Source of the DNA: Muribaculaceae bacterium
GTDB lineage: Bacteria > Bacteroidota > Bacteroidia > Bacteroidales > Muribaculaceae
Direction of reading: 5' to 3'
Length of the DNA stretch: 64,000 bases
Assembly (NCBI GenBank): GCA_017427945.1
Contig: JAFRRT010000022.1
Coordinates: 1 to 64,000 of the forward strand
Shown: positions 22,641 to 31,353 of the stretch, piece after piece
Layout: every line of letters begins with the position of its first letter
Position numbering within the stretch: the stretch's first letter is position 1
Position numbers and translations under genes: made by a program
The notes under the pieces: model-generated
Told to the model about the DNA's origin: nothing
The model's input: the letters and a program-made list of their open reading frames with translations, nothing else
Databases searched by the model: none

Positions 22641-23936
22641 ATGAAACGAATTTTCATTGTTTTTACCTTGGTATTGGTGGGGTTAGCCCTCACCGCCGGG
22701 GTGCGCGACGACTTCAAAGCCAACCCGAAGCTGAGCGCAAACAACTACCAGGCCTACAACGACAAGGACCTGCCGAAGATCACACCAGCTCCCGAGGGTT
22801 ATGAGCCGTTTTTCATCAACCATTATGCCCGTCACGGCAGCCGCTGGCTCATCAGCGAGTCAAACTACACCCGCCCGCTCAACATGTTGGAGATGGGACA
22901 TCGCAACGGTAAACTCACACGCCGTGGCGAGGAGGTGCTGCAGGTTCTGCGCGAAGTCTACGAGGGCAGCAAGGGCCGCCTGGGAGAATTGAGCGACATC
23001 GGCCACGAGCAGCATCAAGGCATCGCACGGCGCATGTATCAGAACTTCCCGCAAGTGTTTAAGGACGGCGCCCCTGTGGTGGCACGCTCTACGGTGGTCA
23101 TACGCTGCATCCTGTCGATGCAAAACGAAGTGGACGTGCTTGCCTCGCTCAACCCGCGGCTGAAGATCACCACCGACGCCAGTGTGGCCACGATGTATTA
23201 CATGAACTACACCGACACGGTGGTGAGACCACTGCGTTCATCGATGTCGGAGACAGTACGTGCATACCGCAACAAGTGGGTCAACCCCAAAAATCTCCTG
23301 AAGAAACTCTTTAATGACCAGCGTTGGGTCAAGGACAGCATCGACATGAATGAGGCACGCTCGATGATGGTCAACTTGTTTGACGTGGTGGGCAACATGC
23401 AGAGCCACCACCAGTTCGAGAACGTGAATCTGTATGACCTGTTCAGTGCCGAAGACCTGTATAACGTATGGCGCTACAACAACGTCTACTGGTACATCCA
23501 CTCGGGCGAGACGCCCTTGACACAGTGCCGCGTGGACTACATGGAGGCCAACCTGCTCAGGAACTTCATCGAGGACGCCGACCGAGCCACCACGACCGAC
23601 AATCCCGCGCCGGGAGCCTCGCTTCGCTTTGGCCACGAGAGCGTGGTGCTGCCCCTGTGCTGCCTGATGGGAGTGAATGGCGCCGACTACCGCACAACCG
23701 ACCTGGAGACGCTGGACCAACATTGGCAGACCTACAAGTTCTTCCCGATGGCTGCCAACCTGCAGTTCGTGTACTTCCGCAAAGCCGGCAGTGATGACGT
23801 GTTGGTGTTGCCGTTGCTCAACGAGCACGAAGCTACCCTGCCCGTCGAGACCGATGTTGCTCCTTATTACCACTGGAGCGACGTGCGCGACTACTTCATT
23901 GATAAACTTTCGCGTCAACCGATTATACGATTATAG
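22641..23936 (+). CDS. secreted histidine acid phosphatase, copy 1
   Basis: A 431-residue exported enzyme (signal peptide about 1-20) of the branch-2 histidine phosphatases, near MINPP/phytase-like proteins. The nucleophile is His65 in HYARHGSRWL (family RHGxR). A second active-site block is FGHESVVLPL with His332-Glu333, where phytases have HD and MINPPs have HAE. Possible substrates are inositol phosphates or other phosphomonoesters in the periplasm. The neighbouring gene is a paralog that aligns throughout. Start ATG 22641 gives the signal peptide directly. Confidence 0.85.
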   Translation: MKRIFIVFTLVLVGLALTAGVRDDFKANPKLSANNYQAYNDKDLPKITPAPEGYEPFFINHYARHGSRWLISESNYTRPLNMLEMGHRNGKLTRRGEEVLQVLREVYEGSKGRLGELSDIGHEQHQGIARRMYQNFPQVFKDGAPVVARSTVVIRCILSMQNEVDVLASLNPRLKITTDASVATMYYMNYTDTVVRPLRSSMSETVRAYRNKWVNPKNLLKKLFNDQRWVKDSIDMNEARSMMVNLFDVVGNMQSHHQFENVNLYDLFSAEDLYNVWRYNNVYWYIHSGETPLTQCRVDYMEANLLRNFIEDADRATTTDNPAPGASLRFGHESVVLPLCCLMGVNGADYRTTDLETLDQHWQTYKFFPMAANLQFVYFRKAGSDDVLVLPLLNEHEATLPVETDVAPYYHWSDVRDYFIDKLSRQPIIRL

Positions 23937-23993
23937 GCGTTAGCTGTTTGCAATTAGTCAAAATTTGGGACAAGGACTGAAAAACTGAAGAAA

Positions 23994-25313
23994 ATGAGAA
24001 ATATCACATTTTATATTATAGCCATCACGGCATGCCTGACACTGAGTGCCACCACACCGCGTAAACAGGTTATCTATAACTTTGACCGCGCGGCGAGCAA
24101 CCATTATGCCTATCCTTACGGCACTGACCTGAAAGTGCCGTCGCTTACCGCAGCCCCTGCAGGTTACGAGCCGTTTTACATCGACCACTACGGCCGTCAC
24201 GGCAGCCGTTGGCTCACTGACGCCAAGTACTATGAGCGGCCCTGTAAGGAACTCGCCAAGGCCAAAGAGGCGGGAATGCTCAACCTGCAAGGTGAGATGC
24301 TGCGCCGTCAACTGACCATGGTGTATGAGACCTCCAAAAATCGTGCTGGTGACCTCAGCGACGAGGGCGCCATCCAGCATCAGGAAATCGCGCAGCGCAT
24401 GTTCGACAACTTCCCCGAGGTGTTTGCCGGCAATGCTCGTGTCGATGCACGTTCTACAGTTATCATCCGTTGCATCCTGTCGATGCAGAACGAGACGATG
24501 CGGCTGCGGACCCTGAACCCCAACCTGCGCATCACCACCGATGCCAGCTACCACGACATGTACTACATGGGCTGGGGCTACGGTGAAGACACCCTTGCCA
24601 ATGACCTGCGCAAGAGCGTGGACCCCATATCGGAAGAGTTGTACCGCAAGCACCTGAACCCCGAGCGATTTATCGCCCAATTGGTCAATGACACCGCATG
24701 GGCTGCCAAGAACTTGGACTGTCGTCAGTTGATGCGCGACGTGTTCGATATTGCCGGATCGTTACAAGGCCACAACTTCTTTGATGAAGTCAACCTGTAC
24801 CATTACTTCAGTAACAGCGAAATTTTTGAGTTGTGGCGACTGAAAAACATCTACTGGTACATCCACTGGGCCAACGCCCCGCAGAACGGCAACCGTATGC
24901 CCTTTATCGAGCGTGCCTTGCTGCGCGACATGATTGAGAAAGCCGATAAGGCTATCCAAACGGGTGAACATGTTGCGTCACTGCGTTTCGGTCATGAGAC
25001 CTGTGTGCTGCCCTTGGCTTGTTTGATGGAACTCGATAGCGTGAACCACAACTGCGACGATCTGGAAACCCTGCACGAGCACTGGCAGGACTACAACACC
25101 ATTCCCAAAGCGTGCAACATCCAGATGGTATTCTACCGCCCCGTGGGCACCACAGGCAACCGCCCCGATGACATCTTAGTAAAAGTTCTCCTCAACGAGC
25201 ATGAGGCGCAGCTTCCCGCTACCCCCGTCAACGGGCCCTACTACCGCTGGACCGACCTCAAACGCTACTACGAGCAAAAGCTTGCCACCGTCATCGACTG
25301 GAATGTGAAATAA
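23994..25313 (+). CDS. secreted histidine acid phosphatase, copy 2
   Basis: A 439-residue paralog of the previous gene with a signal peptide (about 1-18), the nucleophile His69 in HYGRHGSRWL and the second block FGHETCVLPL (His334-Glu335). Shared segments include AARSTVIIRCILSMQNE-like, WYIHW/S and LLNEHEA. The gap between the genes is 57 bases and a strong terminator follows this copy, so they probably share one transcript. The two may differ in substrate range. Confidence 0.85.
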   Translation: MRNITFYIIAITACLTLSATTPRKQVIYNFDRAASNHYAYPYGTDLKVPSLTAAPAGYEPFYIDHYGRHGSRWLTDAKYYERPCKELAKAKEAGMLNLQGEMLRRQLTMVYETSKNRAGDLSDEGAIQHQEIAQRMFDNFPEVFAGNARVDARSTVIIRCILSMQNETMRLRTLNPNLRITTDASYHDMYYMGWGYGEDTLANDLRKSVDPISEELYRKHLNPERFIAQLVNDTAWAAKNLDCRQLMRDVFDIAGSLQGHNFFDEVNLYHYFSNSEIFELWRLKNIYWYIHWANAPQNGNRMPFIERALLRDMIEKADKAIQTGEHVASLRFGHETCVLPLACLMELDSVNHNCDDLETLHEHWQDYNTIPKACNIQMVFYRPVGTTGNRPDDILVKVLLNEHEAQLPATPVNGPYYRWTDLKRYYEQKLATVIDWNVK

Positions 25314-25318
25314 AAAAG

Positions 25319-25341
25319 TGCCGCAATCGCGGCATTTTTTT
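25319..25341 (+). terminator. terminator of the phosphatase pair
   Basis: TGCCGC-AATC-GCGGCA followed by seven T is a textbook intrinsic terminator, five bases after the stop. Confidence 0.9.
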
Positions 25342-25399
25342 CATGCAAAGTCAATTTCATACATTAATCGGGGCATTTTATCCAATAACATTCAAATCA

Positions 25400-25432
25400 T
25401 TTGGAGACTACCGAAACCGTGCATTAACTTTG
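25400..25432 (+). promoter_or_regulatory. promoter of the secreted unknown at 25477
   Basis: TTTG (25400-25403), 21 nt and TAACTTTG (25425-25432) form a good -33/-7 pair. Confidence 0.65.
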
Positions 25433-25476
25433 CATCACAAACAAAAAACATTATCAACCAAATAAAACCAAAAATT

Positions 25477-26544
25477 ATGAAAAAGATTCTTATCGCACTG
25501 CTTCTTATCACTGGTGCACAGGGACAAGCCAACGCCCAATTCCTCAAGAAACTGGGCAACGCTATCGAGAAAGCCTCCAAAACCATCGACGACGTGGCCG
25601 ATGCCGTGTTGGGCGACAACAACAGCAACTCCAATTCCAACAAGAAGGAACGAATGATTGGCAAAGCCTACAAAATCGGAGAGACCAAGATTTCGCAATA
25701 TGGTAGAAAAGACTCGGGAATCAAAATCACCAATGTGTCAGCTACACGCGTTTACGGTCACAAGAACGTTATCTTAAATTTTCAACTCTACAACAGCACC
25801 GAGTATTCCTATGATATCATTATGGGATTCTTTGAAACCGGCGGTGGCTGCATGCTGGTTGACGACAATGGTAATCAGTATACCCATGGCTGGACCGACC
25901 TGGGTGAGGGCGGAGAAGTTTTCAATCTCTATGATTGCCAGAAGAATGCAAAAATCCTGGATGACACAAAATTAAACTGCAGATTGCTGATCGCTGACGT
26001 GCCATCTAAGGTGGTCCGCTTCAAAAGGGCCGAATTGCCCATCGCATACATCACCAAGAACCAAACATTCCACGATAACTGCACCTTCAAGCTGGAGAAC
26101 ATTCCCATCACCCTGCTGCCCTCACTCAAGGCCGACGGTGTGCATGGCGAGGGTGCCGTCCTGCTGGGTGACAGCATCAAAGCCATTCCGCAGTCCATCC
26201 ACATGATGTATGACCGTTACAACGTCACCGATTATCCCGACAAGAATATCAAGATGTTCACCTTCTTCAAGGACGGAGAAACCATGTTTAAGGCCTTGTC
26301 CTATGACAATGAGACCATCGCTATGATCTTCCTCGACACACCCAAAGTGCCTTTTAAGGTAGGTGACAGCTTCTACCTCGTCAACAAGCACATCAAGGAT
26401 GAGGATATCAAATTCTGCACTAAGAAGGACGACGGAAATCTGGTTTTCAAGGATCAGCTTATCAAAATGGTCGATGACCCCAAGAACTATGGCGACATGA
26501 TTGGACAAGTATTTATTGGAAAACTGCCGAATAGGGACATCTGA
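25477..26544 (+). CDS. exported protein of unknown function
   Basis: A 355-residue exported protein that I do not recognise. The signal peptide (MKKILIALLLITGAQGQANA) is followed by a helix with the look of an amphipathic linker (FLKKLGNAIEKASKTIDDVADAVLG) and an Asn/Ser-rich spacer (about 48-57). The rest is predicted mostly beta strand (for example GIKITNVSATRVYGHKNVILNFQLYNSTEYSYDI), suggesting immunoglobulin- or jelly-roll-like folds. ATG 25477 is chosen because of the signal peptide and the promoter at 25400-25432. It is monocistronic, with a terminator behind it. Confidence 0.6.
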   Translation: MKKILIALLLITGAQGQANAQFLKKLGNAIEKASKTIDDVADAVLGDNNSNSNSNKKERMIGKAYKIGETKISQYGRKDSGIKITNVSATRVYGHKNVILNFQLYNSTEYSYDIIMGFFETGGGCMLVDDNGNQYTHGWTDLGEGGEVFNLYDCQKNAKILDDTKLNCRLLIADVPSKVVRFKRAELPIAYITKNQTFHDNCTFKLENIPITLLPSLKADGVHGEGAVLLGDSIKAIPQSIHMMYDRYNVTDYPDKNIKMFTFFKDGETMFKALSYDNETIAMIFLDTPKVPFKVGDSFYLVNKHIKDEDIKFCTKKDDGNLVFKDQLIKMVDDPKNYGDMIGQVFIGKLPNRDI

Positions 26545-26576
26545 CAACCGATTTCAGATATCACATTGACTGGAGT

Positions 26577-26623
26577 GCCCCAGAAAGTCGGACCACCGAC
26601 CCACCTGGGGCTCCCCATTTTTT
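26577..26623 (+). terminator. terminator after 25477 gene
   Basis: GCCCCAG/CTGGGGC form an outer stem and GTCGG-ACCA-CCGAC an inner one; TCCCCA and six T follow. Confidence 0.75.
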
Positions 26624-26644
26624 AGTGGTACAGGAAATAAAAAA

Positions 26645-26676
26645 TTTGCATATTACAATTTTTTGTGGTAATTTTG
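26645..26676 (+). promoter_or_regulatory. promoter of LexA-like repressor gene
   Basis: TTTG (26645-26648), 20 nt and TAATTTTG (26669-26676) form an ideal pair. The leader is about 23 nt. Confidence 0.7.
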
Positions 26677-26705
26677 CACCGGAGAAAACACATAATACTG
26701 TAAAA

Positions 26706-27389
26706 ATGGATCCGAACAAGAACGCTGAAATCATTACAAGAATCAAGTACCTGATGAAAGAAATGGGTCTGCGGCAAGTACAATTTGCCGAGCGCATCGG
26801 GGTTGACACTTCCAATCTGTCGAAATATCTGAACGCCCACATGCCGATGGGCGACTCCTTCCTGAACCGCATCGTGGTAAACCTGGGCGTGTCCAAGGAA
26901 TGGCTGCTCGACGGCACCGACCTGCCGTTTGGCAAAGTGCCTGCACGCATCGACTTGAGCGATGCACTGCCTCATGCAGCCGGCAACGCCACGCCCGTCT
27001 ATGACGTGGATGCGACAGCCGGGATGGTATCAGGGCGCAATGAGCTCTTTGACAACGGCAACATCGTCGGGTGGGTGAACTTGCCCAACATGAACCCCAA
27101 CTGCCGCATCGTGCGCGTGAGCGGCGACTCGATGGCTCCGGTCATCATGGACGGCGATTTTATTGCCGTGCGAGAGATGAGCAACCCCACGCAGATTTAC
27201 TGGGGCCAGATTTATGTGGTACAGCTCGATGACTTCAGGCTCGTGAAATACGTGCGCCGCCACACCGACCCCAACATGGTAGTGTTGCGCAGCGAGAATG
27301 CTAACTATGACGACATGGACGTGCACCGCACCGACATCCACGAGATGTTGCTGGTGCAACACATTCTCCACATCAATTCAAGACTTTAG
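26706..27389 (+). CDS. XRE/S24 LexA-like repressor
   Basis: A 227-residue transcription regulator: an N-terminal XRE helix-turn-helix (about 6-65; QVQFAERIGVDTSNLSKYLN) and a C-terminal S24 peptidase domain. The Ser-Lys dyad is Ser142 (VSGDSMAP) and Lys181 (RLVKYVRR). An Ala105-Gly106 pair in DATAGMVSG fits the self-cleavage site of LexA/CI proteins. The layout suggests a stress- or DNA-damage-released repressor, perhaps of this region or of a prophage elsewhere. ATG 26706 is chosen because upstream codons run through the promoter. An M16 peptidase gene follows after 52 bases. Confidence 0.88.
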   Translation: MDPNKNAEIITRIKYLMKEMGLRQVQFAERIGVDTSNLSKYLNAHMPMGDSFLNRIVVNLGVSKEWLLDGTDLPFGKVPARIDLSDALPHAAGNATPVYDVDATAGMVSGRNELFDNGNIVGWVNLPNMNPNCRIVRVSGDSMAPVIMDGDFIAVREMSNPTQIYWGQIYVVQLDDFRLVKYVRRHTDPNMVVLRSENANYDDMDVHRTDIHEMLLVQHILHINSRL

Positions 27390-27441
27390 TCCCTTCGTGC
27401 TGTGGATTTTCCACAGCCATTTGACAAACTGAAAACCCGAA

Positions 27442-28668
27442 ATGGACACTTACTACCATACCCTGCCCAATGGGCTGAGACTTGTACACATCACCACCGC
27501 TTCTCAGGTGGCGTGGTGCGGTCTTGCCGTCAATGCGGGCAGCCGTGACGAACAAAAGGGGCAATACGGTCTTGCCCACTTTGTGGAGCACACTATCTTC
27601 AAGGGCACCACGCATAGGCGTCCCTGGCATATCCTCAACCGCATGGAACGCGTGGGCGGCGAATTGAACGCCTATACCACAAAGGAAGGAACGATGATTT
27701 ACTCGGTGTTCCCGCAGGAGCATCTGCCGCGCGCCGTGGACCTGTTGGCCGACCTGGTGCAGTGGTCGGTTTTCCCACAAGAGGAACTGGACCGCGAGCG
27801 GGACGTCGTGCTTGAGGAGGCTGCAAGTTTCCGCGACACGCCCAGCGACGCTATTTATGACGACTTTGAGGACTTGTTGTTGAAAGACAGTGAACTGGGA
27901 CACAACATCTTAGGAAAGCAAGAAGACCTTGAACGCCTCACCCGTGAGGACTGCATGCAATATCTCAAGACGCTGTATGTACCCAATAATATGGCCTTTT
28001 TCTCGGTTGGTCCTGAGCGGCCAGAACGGGTATTCCGCTTGGTCGAGAAATACTTTGGTGGCATGAGCCACACGATGGCTTCTCGTCAGCGCCAAGCCCC
28101 TCAGGAAGTGGAACGTTTCAAGCAGTTCAAGTATTACCAGTCGCACCAGGCACACACCATCGTGGGCGCCCGCGTGCCCGACCGCAACCACCCCTTGCGT
28201 TACGCACTGATGCTGCTCAACAACATCCTGGGAGGGCCGGGAATGAACTCGATGCTGAACATGGAACTCCGGGAACGCCGCGGCTATGTCTATTCGGTAG
28301 ATTCCACGCTGACGCTGTTCAGCGACTGCGGGCTAATGGAGATCTATCTGGGCTGTGCCAACGATGACATCTCGTCCTGCATGCGGGTAATCAACAGCAT
28401 CACCGACAGACTAAACAACGAGCTGCTGACAGAGCGCCGCCTCGATGCCTGCAAGAAACAGTATTGCGGCCAGTTGCGCGTATCGGCCGACAACACCGAA
28501 TTCATCGCGATGCGTGCCGGACGGGGGCTGCTGTACTACGGCAACGTCCCCACCATCGACGAGACCATCGCCAGCATCCAGGCCGTCACGCCTCAAGACA
28601 TTGCAAACGCAGCAGCCTACCTGAGGTCTGACAAACTCTCGTCGCTCACATTCATGCCATTACATTGA
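27442..28668 (+). CDS. M16 family zinc peptidase (single pair)
   Basis: A 408-residue processing-peptidase-type enzyme without a signal peptide, so probably cytosolic. The inverted zinc motif is His46-Phe-Val-Glu49-His50 in LAHFVEHTIFKGT; the third ligand lies in the downstream RERDVVLEEA segment (about 117-126). The second, inactive half contains GGPGMNSMLNMELRERRGYVYSV, which shapes the substrate cavity. Length fits a two-domain MPP-beta-like protein. Substrates are unknown. Confidence 0.9.
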   Translation: MDTYYHTLPNGLRLVHITTASQVAWCGLAVNAGSRDEQKGQYGLAHFVEHTIFKGTTHRRPWHILNRMERVGGELNAYTTKEGTMIYSVFPQEHLPRAVDLLADLVQWSVFPQEELDRERDVVLEEAASFRDTPSDAIYDDFEDLLLKDSELGHNILGKQEDLERLTREDCMQYLKTLYVPNNMAFFSVGPERPERVFRLVEKYFGGMSHTMASRQRQAPQEVERFKQFKYYQSHQAHTIVGARVPDRNHPLRYALMLLNNILGGPGMNSMLNMELRERRGYVYSVDSTLTLFSDCGLMEIYLGCANDDISSCMRVINSITDRLNNELLTERRLDACKKQYCGQLRVSADNTEFIAMRAGRGLLYYGNVPTIDETIASIQAVTPQDIANAAAYLRSDKLSSLTFMPLH

Positions 28669-28674
28669 AGATTA

Positions 28675-28706
28675 TTTGCAGGTGTGCGGCAATTTCTATA
28701 ATTTTG
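28675..28706 (+). promoter_or_regulatory. promoter of glycosyltransferase gene
   Basis: TTTG (28675-28678), 20 nt and TAATTTTG (28699-28706) form an ideal -33/-7 pair. Confidence 0.7.
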
Positions 28707-28742
28707 TAACCTCAATCGCGAATAGCCTATACTAACAAGACG

Positions 28743-29678
28743 ATGAAGAAGATATCGATTCTTATCCCGTGCTATAACGAGGAACAGTCCCTGCCGTTGC
28801 TCTATCCCGAGCTGGTCAAACTCATGGACGGCAACCCCAACTATGAGTGGGAGCTCATGTTTGTGAACGATGGCAGCCGGGACAAGACGCTGGAAGTGCT
28901 GCGCAGTCTGCGGCAGCAGGACAACAGGGTCAACTATGTGGACCTGTCCCGCAACTTCGGCAAGGAAAACGCCATGCTGGCAGGTTTTGACCACGTCACC
29001 GGCGACTGCATGGTCATCATCGATGCCGACCTGCAGCACCCGCCCACGCTCATCCCCGAAATGCTCAAGTGGTGGGAACAGGGATATGACGATGTGTATG
29101 CCAAACGCAAATCTCGCGGAAAGGAAAGCTGGCTGCGCAAACGCCTGTCGCTGCAATTCTATAAAATCCTGCAACGCTCCTCGCGCTTTGACGTCCTGCA
29201 GAACGTGGGCGATTTCCGCCTGCTGGACCGCTGCTGCATCAACGCCCTGAAGAGCATGCGCGAGAGCGAGCGCTACACAAAGGGCATGTACAGCTGGATA
29301 GGTTTCAAGAAGAAGGACGTTGAGTTTGTGCAAGGCGACCGCATTGCCGGGGAATCCTCATGGCACTACAAGCAGCTGTTCTCCTTCGCCATCGACGGCA
29401 TCACATCATTTACCACCACGCCTTTGCGCATCTCTACCGTTGTGGGCTTTATCGTGTCATTGCTCGCATTCATTTACATGATATATGTGTTCATAAAGGC
29501 AATGATTTGGGGTGATCCCGTGCAAGGCTACCCCACCATGGTCATCCTGTTGCTGTTCTTGGGCGGCATCCAACTGCTGTCGCTGGGCATTATCGGTGAA
29601 TATATCGGACGCATCTACAACGAGACCAAAAACCGTCCCGACTATATCGTGCGCGAGTTTAATAACAAGAAAGTGTAA
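28743..29678 (+). CDS. GT2 glycosyltransferase, GtrB/ArnC/DPM1-like
   Basis: A 311-residue inner-membrane enzyme with a GT2 catalytic domain (1-230) and two C-terminal TM helices (about 231-252 and 265-288). ILIPCYNEEQSLP begins the fold, DAD (94-96) binds the metal and nucleotide, and ERYTKGMYSWIGFK holds the acceptor motif. This architecture transfers a sugar from a nucleotide donor to undecaprenyl phosphate. A polysaccharide deacetylase gene follows after 41 bases, recalling the ArnC/ArnD pairing, although GtrB-type glucosyl transfer is equally possible. Confidence 0.9.
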   Translation: MKKISILIPCYNEEQSLPLLYPELVKLMDGNPNYEWELMFVNDGSRDKTLEVLRSLRQQDNRVNYVDLSRNFGKENAMLAGFDHVTGDCMVIIDADLQHPPTLIPEMLKWWEQGYDDVYAKRKSRGKESWLRKRLSLQFYKILQRSSRFDVLQNVGDFRLLDRCCINALKSMRESERYTKGMYSWIGFKKKDVEFVQGDRIAGESSWHYKQLFSFAIDGITSFTTTPLRISTVVGFIVSLLAFIYMIYVFIKAMIWGDPVQGYPTMVILLLFLGGIQLLSLGIIGEYIGRIYNETKNRPDYIVREFNNKKV

Positions 29679-29719
29679 GTCATCTACGCTGTAATACCAG
29701 AAGGCTTTTCAAGAGACAA

Positions 29720-30538
29720 ATGACTGAAGCATTGCGGAACACAGGTGAACCGACATCCATATTATTGAGTTTCGATACCGAGGAGTTTGACCTTCCTCGC
29801 GAACATGGTGTTGACATATCCCTCGAAGAGGCCATGAAGGTTTCCATCGAGGGCACCAACTGCATCCTGGACATTCTGGAACGCAACAGCGTGAAAGCCA
29901 CCTTTTTCTGCACCGCCAACTTTGCCACCAACGCCCCTGAGGTGATGAAACGCATTCTTGATGGAGGTCATGAGGTGGCAAGCCATGGCGTTGACCACTG
30001 GCAACTCAAGGACACCGACACCGCCATTTCCAAAGATATTCTTGAGGAAATTTGCCACTGCCCCATCAATGGCTATCGTGAGCCTCGCATGTTCCCTGTC
30101 GATGACCAGCAGTTAGAGCATTTAGGCTACAAGTACAATTCGTCGCTGCATCCGGCATTCATTCCTGGCCGTTATATGCACCTGACCGTTCCGCGCACGC
30201 CTTTCTTCAAAGGCAAGGTTCTCCAAATCCCTACCTCGGTGTTCCCTGGCGTCAGATTGCCGTTGTTCTGGCTGGCATGCCACCACTATCCTCAGCAGCT
30301 TTACCGCAAGCTGTGCATGTGGACCCTGCGCCATGACGGCCTGTTTGTGATTTACTTCCACCCCTGGGAATTCATTCCGCTGGGAGCGCATCCCGAATGG
30401 AACATACCCCGCCTCATCAAGCACAATTCCGGAGAAGAGATGGAACGGCGCCTGGAAAAGCTCATCCAGTCCTTCAAGGAAGAGCAGGCAAACTTTGTGA
30501 CATATACCCAATATGCGCAAAGCTATTGGGGCCTTTAA
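29720..30538 (+). CDS. polysaccharide deacetylase (NodB fold)
   Basis: A 272-residue carbohydrate esterase without a signal peptide. The NodB metal site is visible as SFDTEEFD (Asp19, Glu21) and SHGVDH (His89, His93). ATFFCTANFA and GGHEVASHG are family blocks; the later IYFHPWEF (about 212-219) supplies the catalytic His. It could deformylate or deacetylate a lipid-linked sugar made by the upstream GT2 enzyme, as ArnD does. The pairing is an inference from context. Confidence 0.87.
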   Translation: MTEALRNTGEPTSILLSFDTEEFDLPREHGVDISLEEAMKVSIEGTNCILDILERNSVKATFFCTANFATNAPEVMKRILDGGHEVASHGVDHWQLKDTDTAISKDILEEICHCPINGYREPRMFPVDDQQLEHLGYKYNSSLHPAFIPGRYMHLTVPRTPFFKGKVLQIPTSVFPGVRLPLFWLACHHYPQQLYRKLCMWTLRHDGLFVIYFHPWEFIPLGAHPEWNIPRLIKHNSGEEMERRLEKLIQSFKEEQANFVTYTQYAQSYWGL

Positions 30539-30601
30539 CCGCCGGATGCCGCCACAGCAGTACCCGTCGCACTGCCCAATGGTTCGATTTTTGGCAAAAA
30601 A

Positions 30602-30633
30602 TTTGCAGGGTAAAGGCAAATGCACTACTTTCG
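30602..30633 (+). promoter_or_regulatory. promoter of frr
   Basis: TTTG (30602-30605), 20 nt and TACTTTCG (30626-30633, one off consensus) lie about 50 nt before the frr ATG. Confidence 0.55.
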
Positions 30634-30683
30634 TGACCAATAAAACAACAATTCAATCATAAAAACAATAAAAACGAAACACT

Positions 30684-31244
30684 ATGAACGACGTGAAATT
30701 CTATCTCGACGCAGCCGAGAAAAAGATGCAGGAATCTGTGAATTTCCTCGATGACACGCTGGCACACATCCGCGCCGGCAAAGCCAACGTGAAGATTCTG
30801 GACGGCATCCGTGTGAACTACTATGGCAGCCCCGTGCCCATCGACAACGTGGCAAACGTGAGCACGCCTGACCAGCGCACCATCGCCATCATGCCTTGGG
30901 AGCGCAACATGATCGGCACCATCGAAAAGGCCATCATCGACAGCAACGTGGGCATCATGCCGGTCAACAACGGTGAGGTAATCAGGCTGAACATCCCTCC
31001 CTTGACCGAGGAGCGCCGCAAATTGCTCGTTAAGGACTCCAAGGCCGAGAGCGAGAAAGCCCGTGTGGGAATCCGCAATGCCCGCCGCGAAGCCATCGAA
31101 GGTCTGAAGAAGGCTGTGAAGGAAGGCATGAGCGAAGACATCTCCAAGGACGGTGAGGAGCAGGTTCAAAAGCTTCATGACAAATACATGAAGAAAATTG
31201 ACGAGATTTTTGCCGCTAAGGAGAAAGAGATTCTCACTGTGTAA
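30684..31244 (+). CDS. frr: ribosome recycling factor
   Basis: A 186-residue cytosolic protein that, with EF-G, splits ribosomes after termination. The family blocks LAHIRAGKANVKILDGIRVNYYGSPVPI, IMPWERNMIGTIEKAI, IPPLTEERRKLLVK and RNARREAIEGLKKAVK are all intact. Length is normal. The usual partner pyrH is not adjacent here. It has its own promoter and a terminator. Confidence 0.97.
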   Translation: MNDVKFYLDAAEKKMQESVNFLDDTLAHIRAGKANVKILDGIRVNYYGSPVPIDNVANVSTPDQRTIAIMPWERNMIGTIEKAIIDSNVGIMPVNNGEVIRLNIPPLTEERRKLLVKDSKAESEKARVGIRNARREAIEGLKKAVKEGMSEDISKDGEEQVQKLHDKYMKKIDEIFAAKEKEILTV

Positions 31245-31291
31245 CCTCTTCCTGAGAATTCATTACACGCGGCAATAGCCGTGTTCACTCA

Positions 31292-31327
31292 ATGTTGCGG
31301 CATGGGAGCATGACCGCAACATTTTTA
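31292..31327 (+). terminator. terminator of frr
   Basis: ATGTTGCGG pairs with CCGCAACAT and is followed by TTTTATTT. Confidence 0.8.
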
Positions 31328-31353
31328 TTTAACCCAAAACACCTGTCATCAAG

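Noticed and set aside
26625-26705. Longer N-terminus for the LexA-like protein
   Set aside because: It would run through the previous terminator region and the -33/-7 promoter; the helix-turn-helix starts right after Met at 26706.
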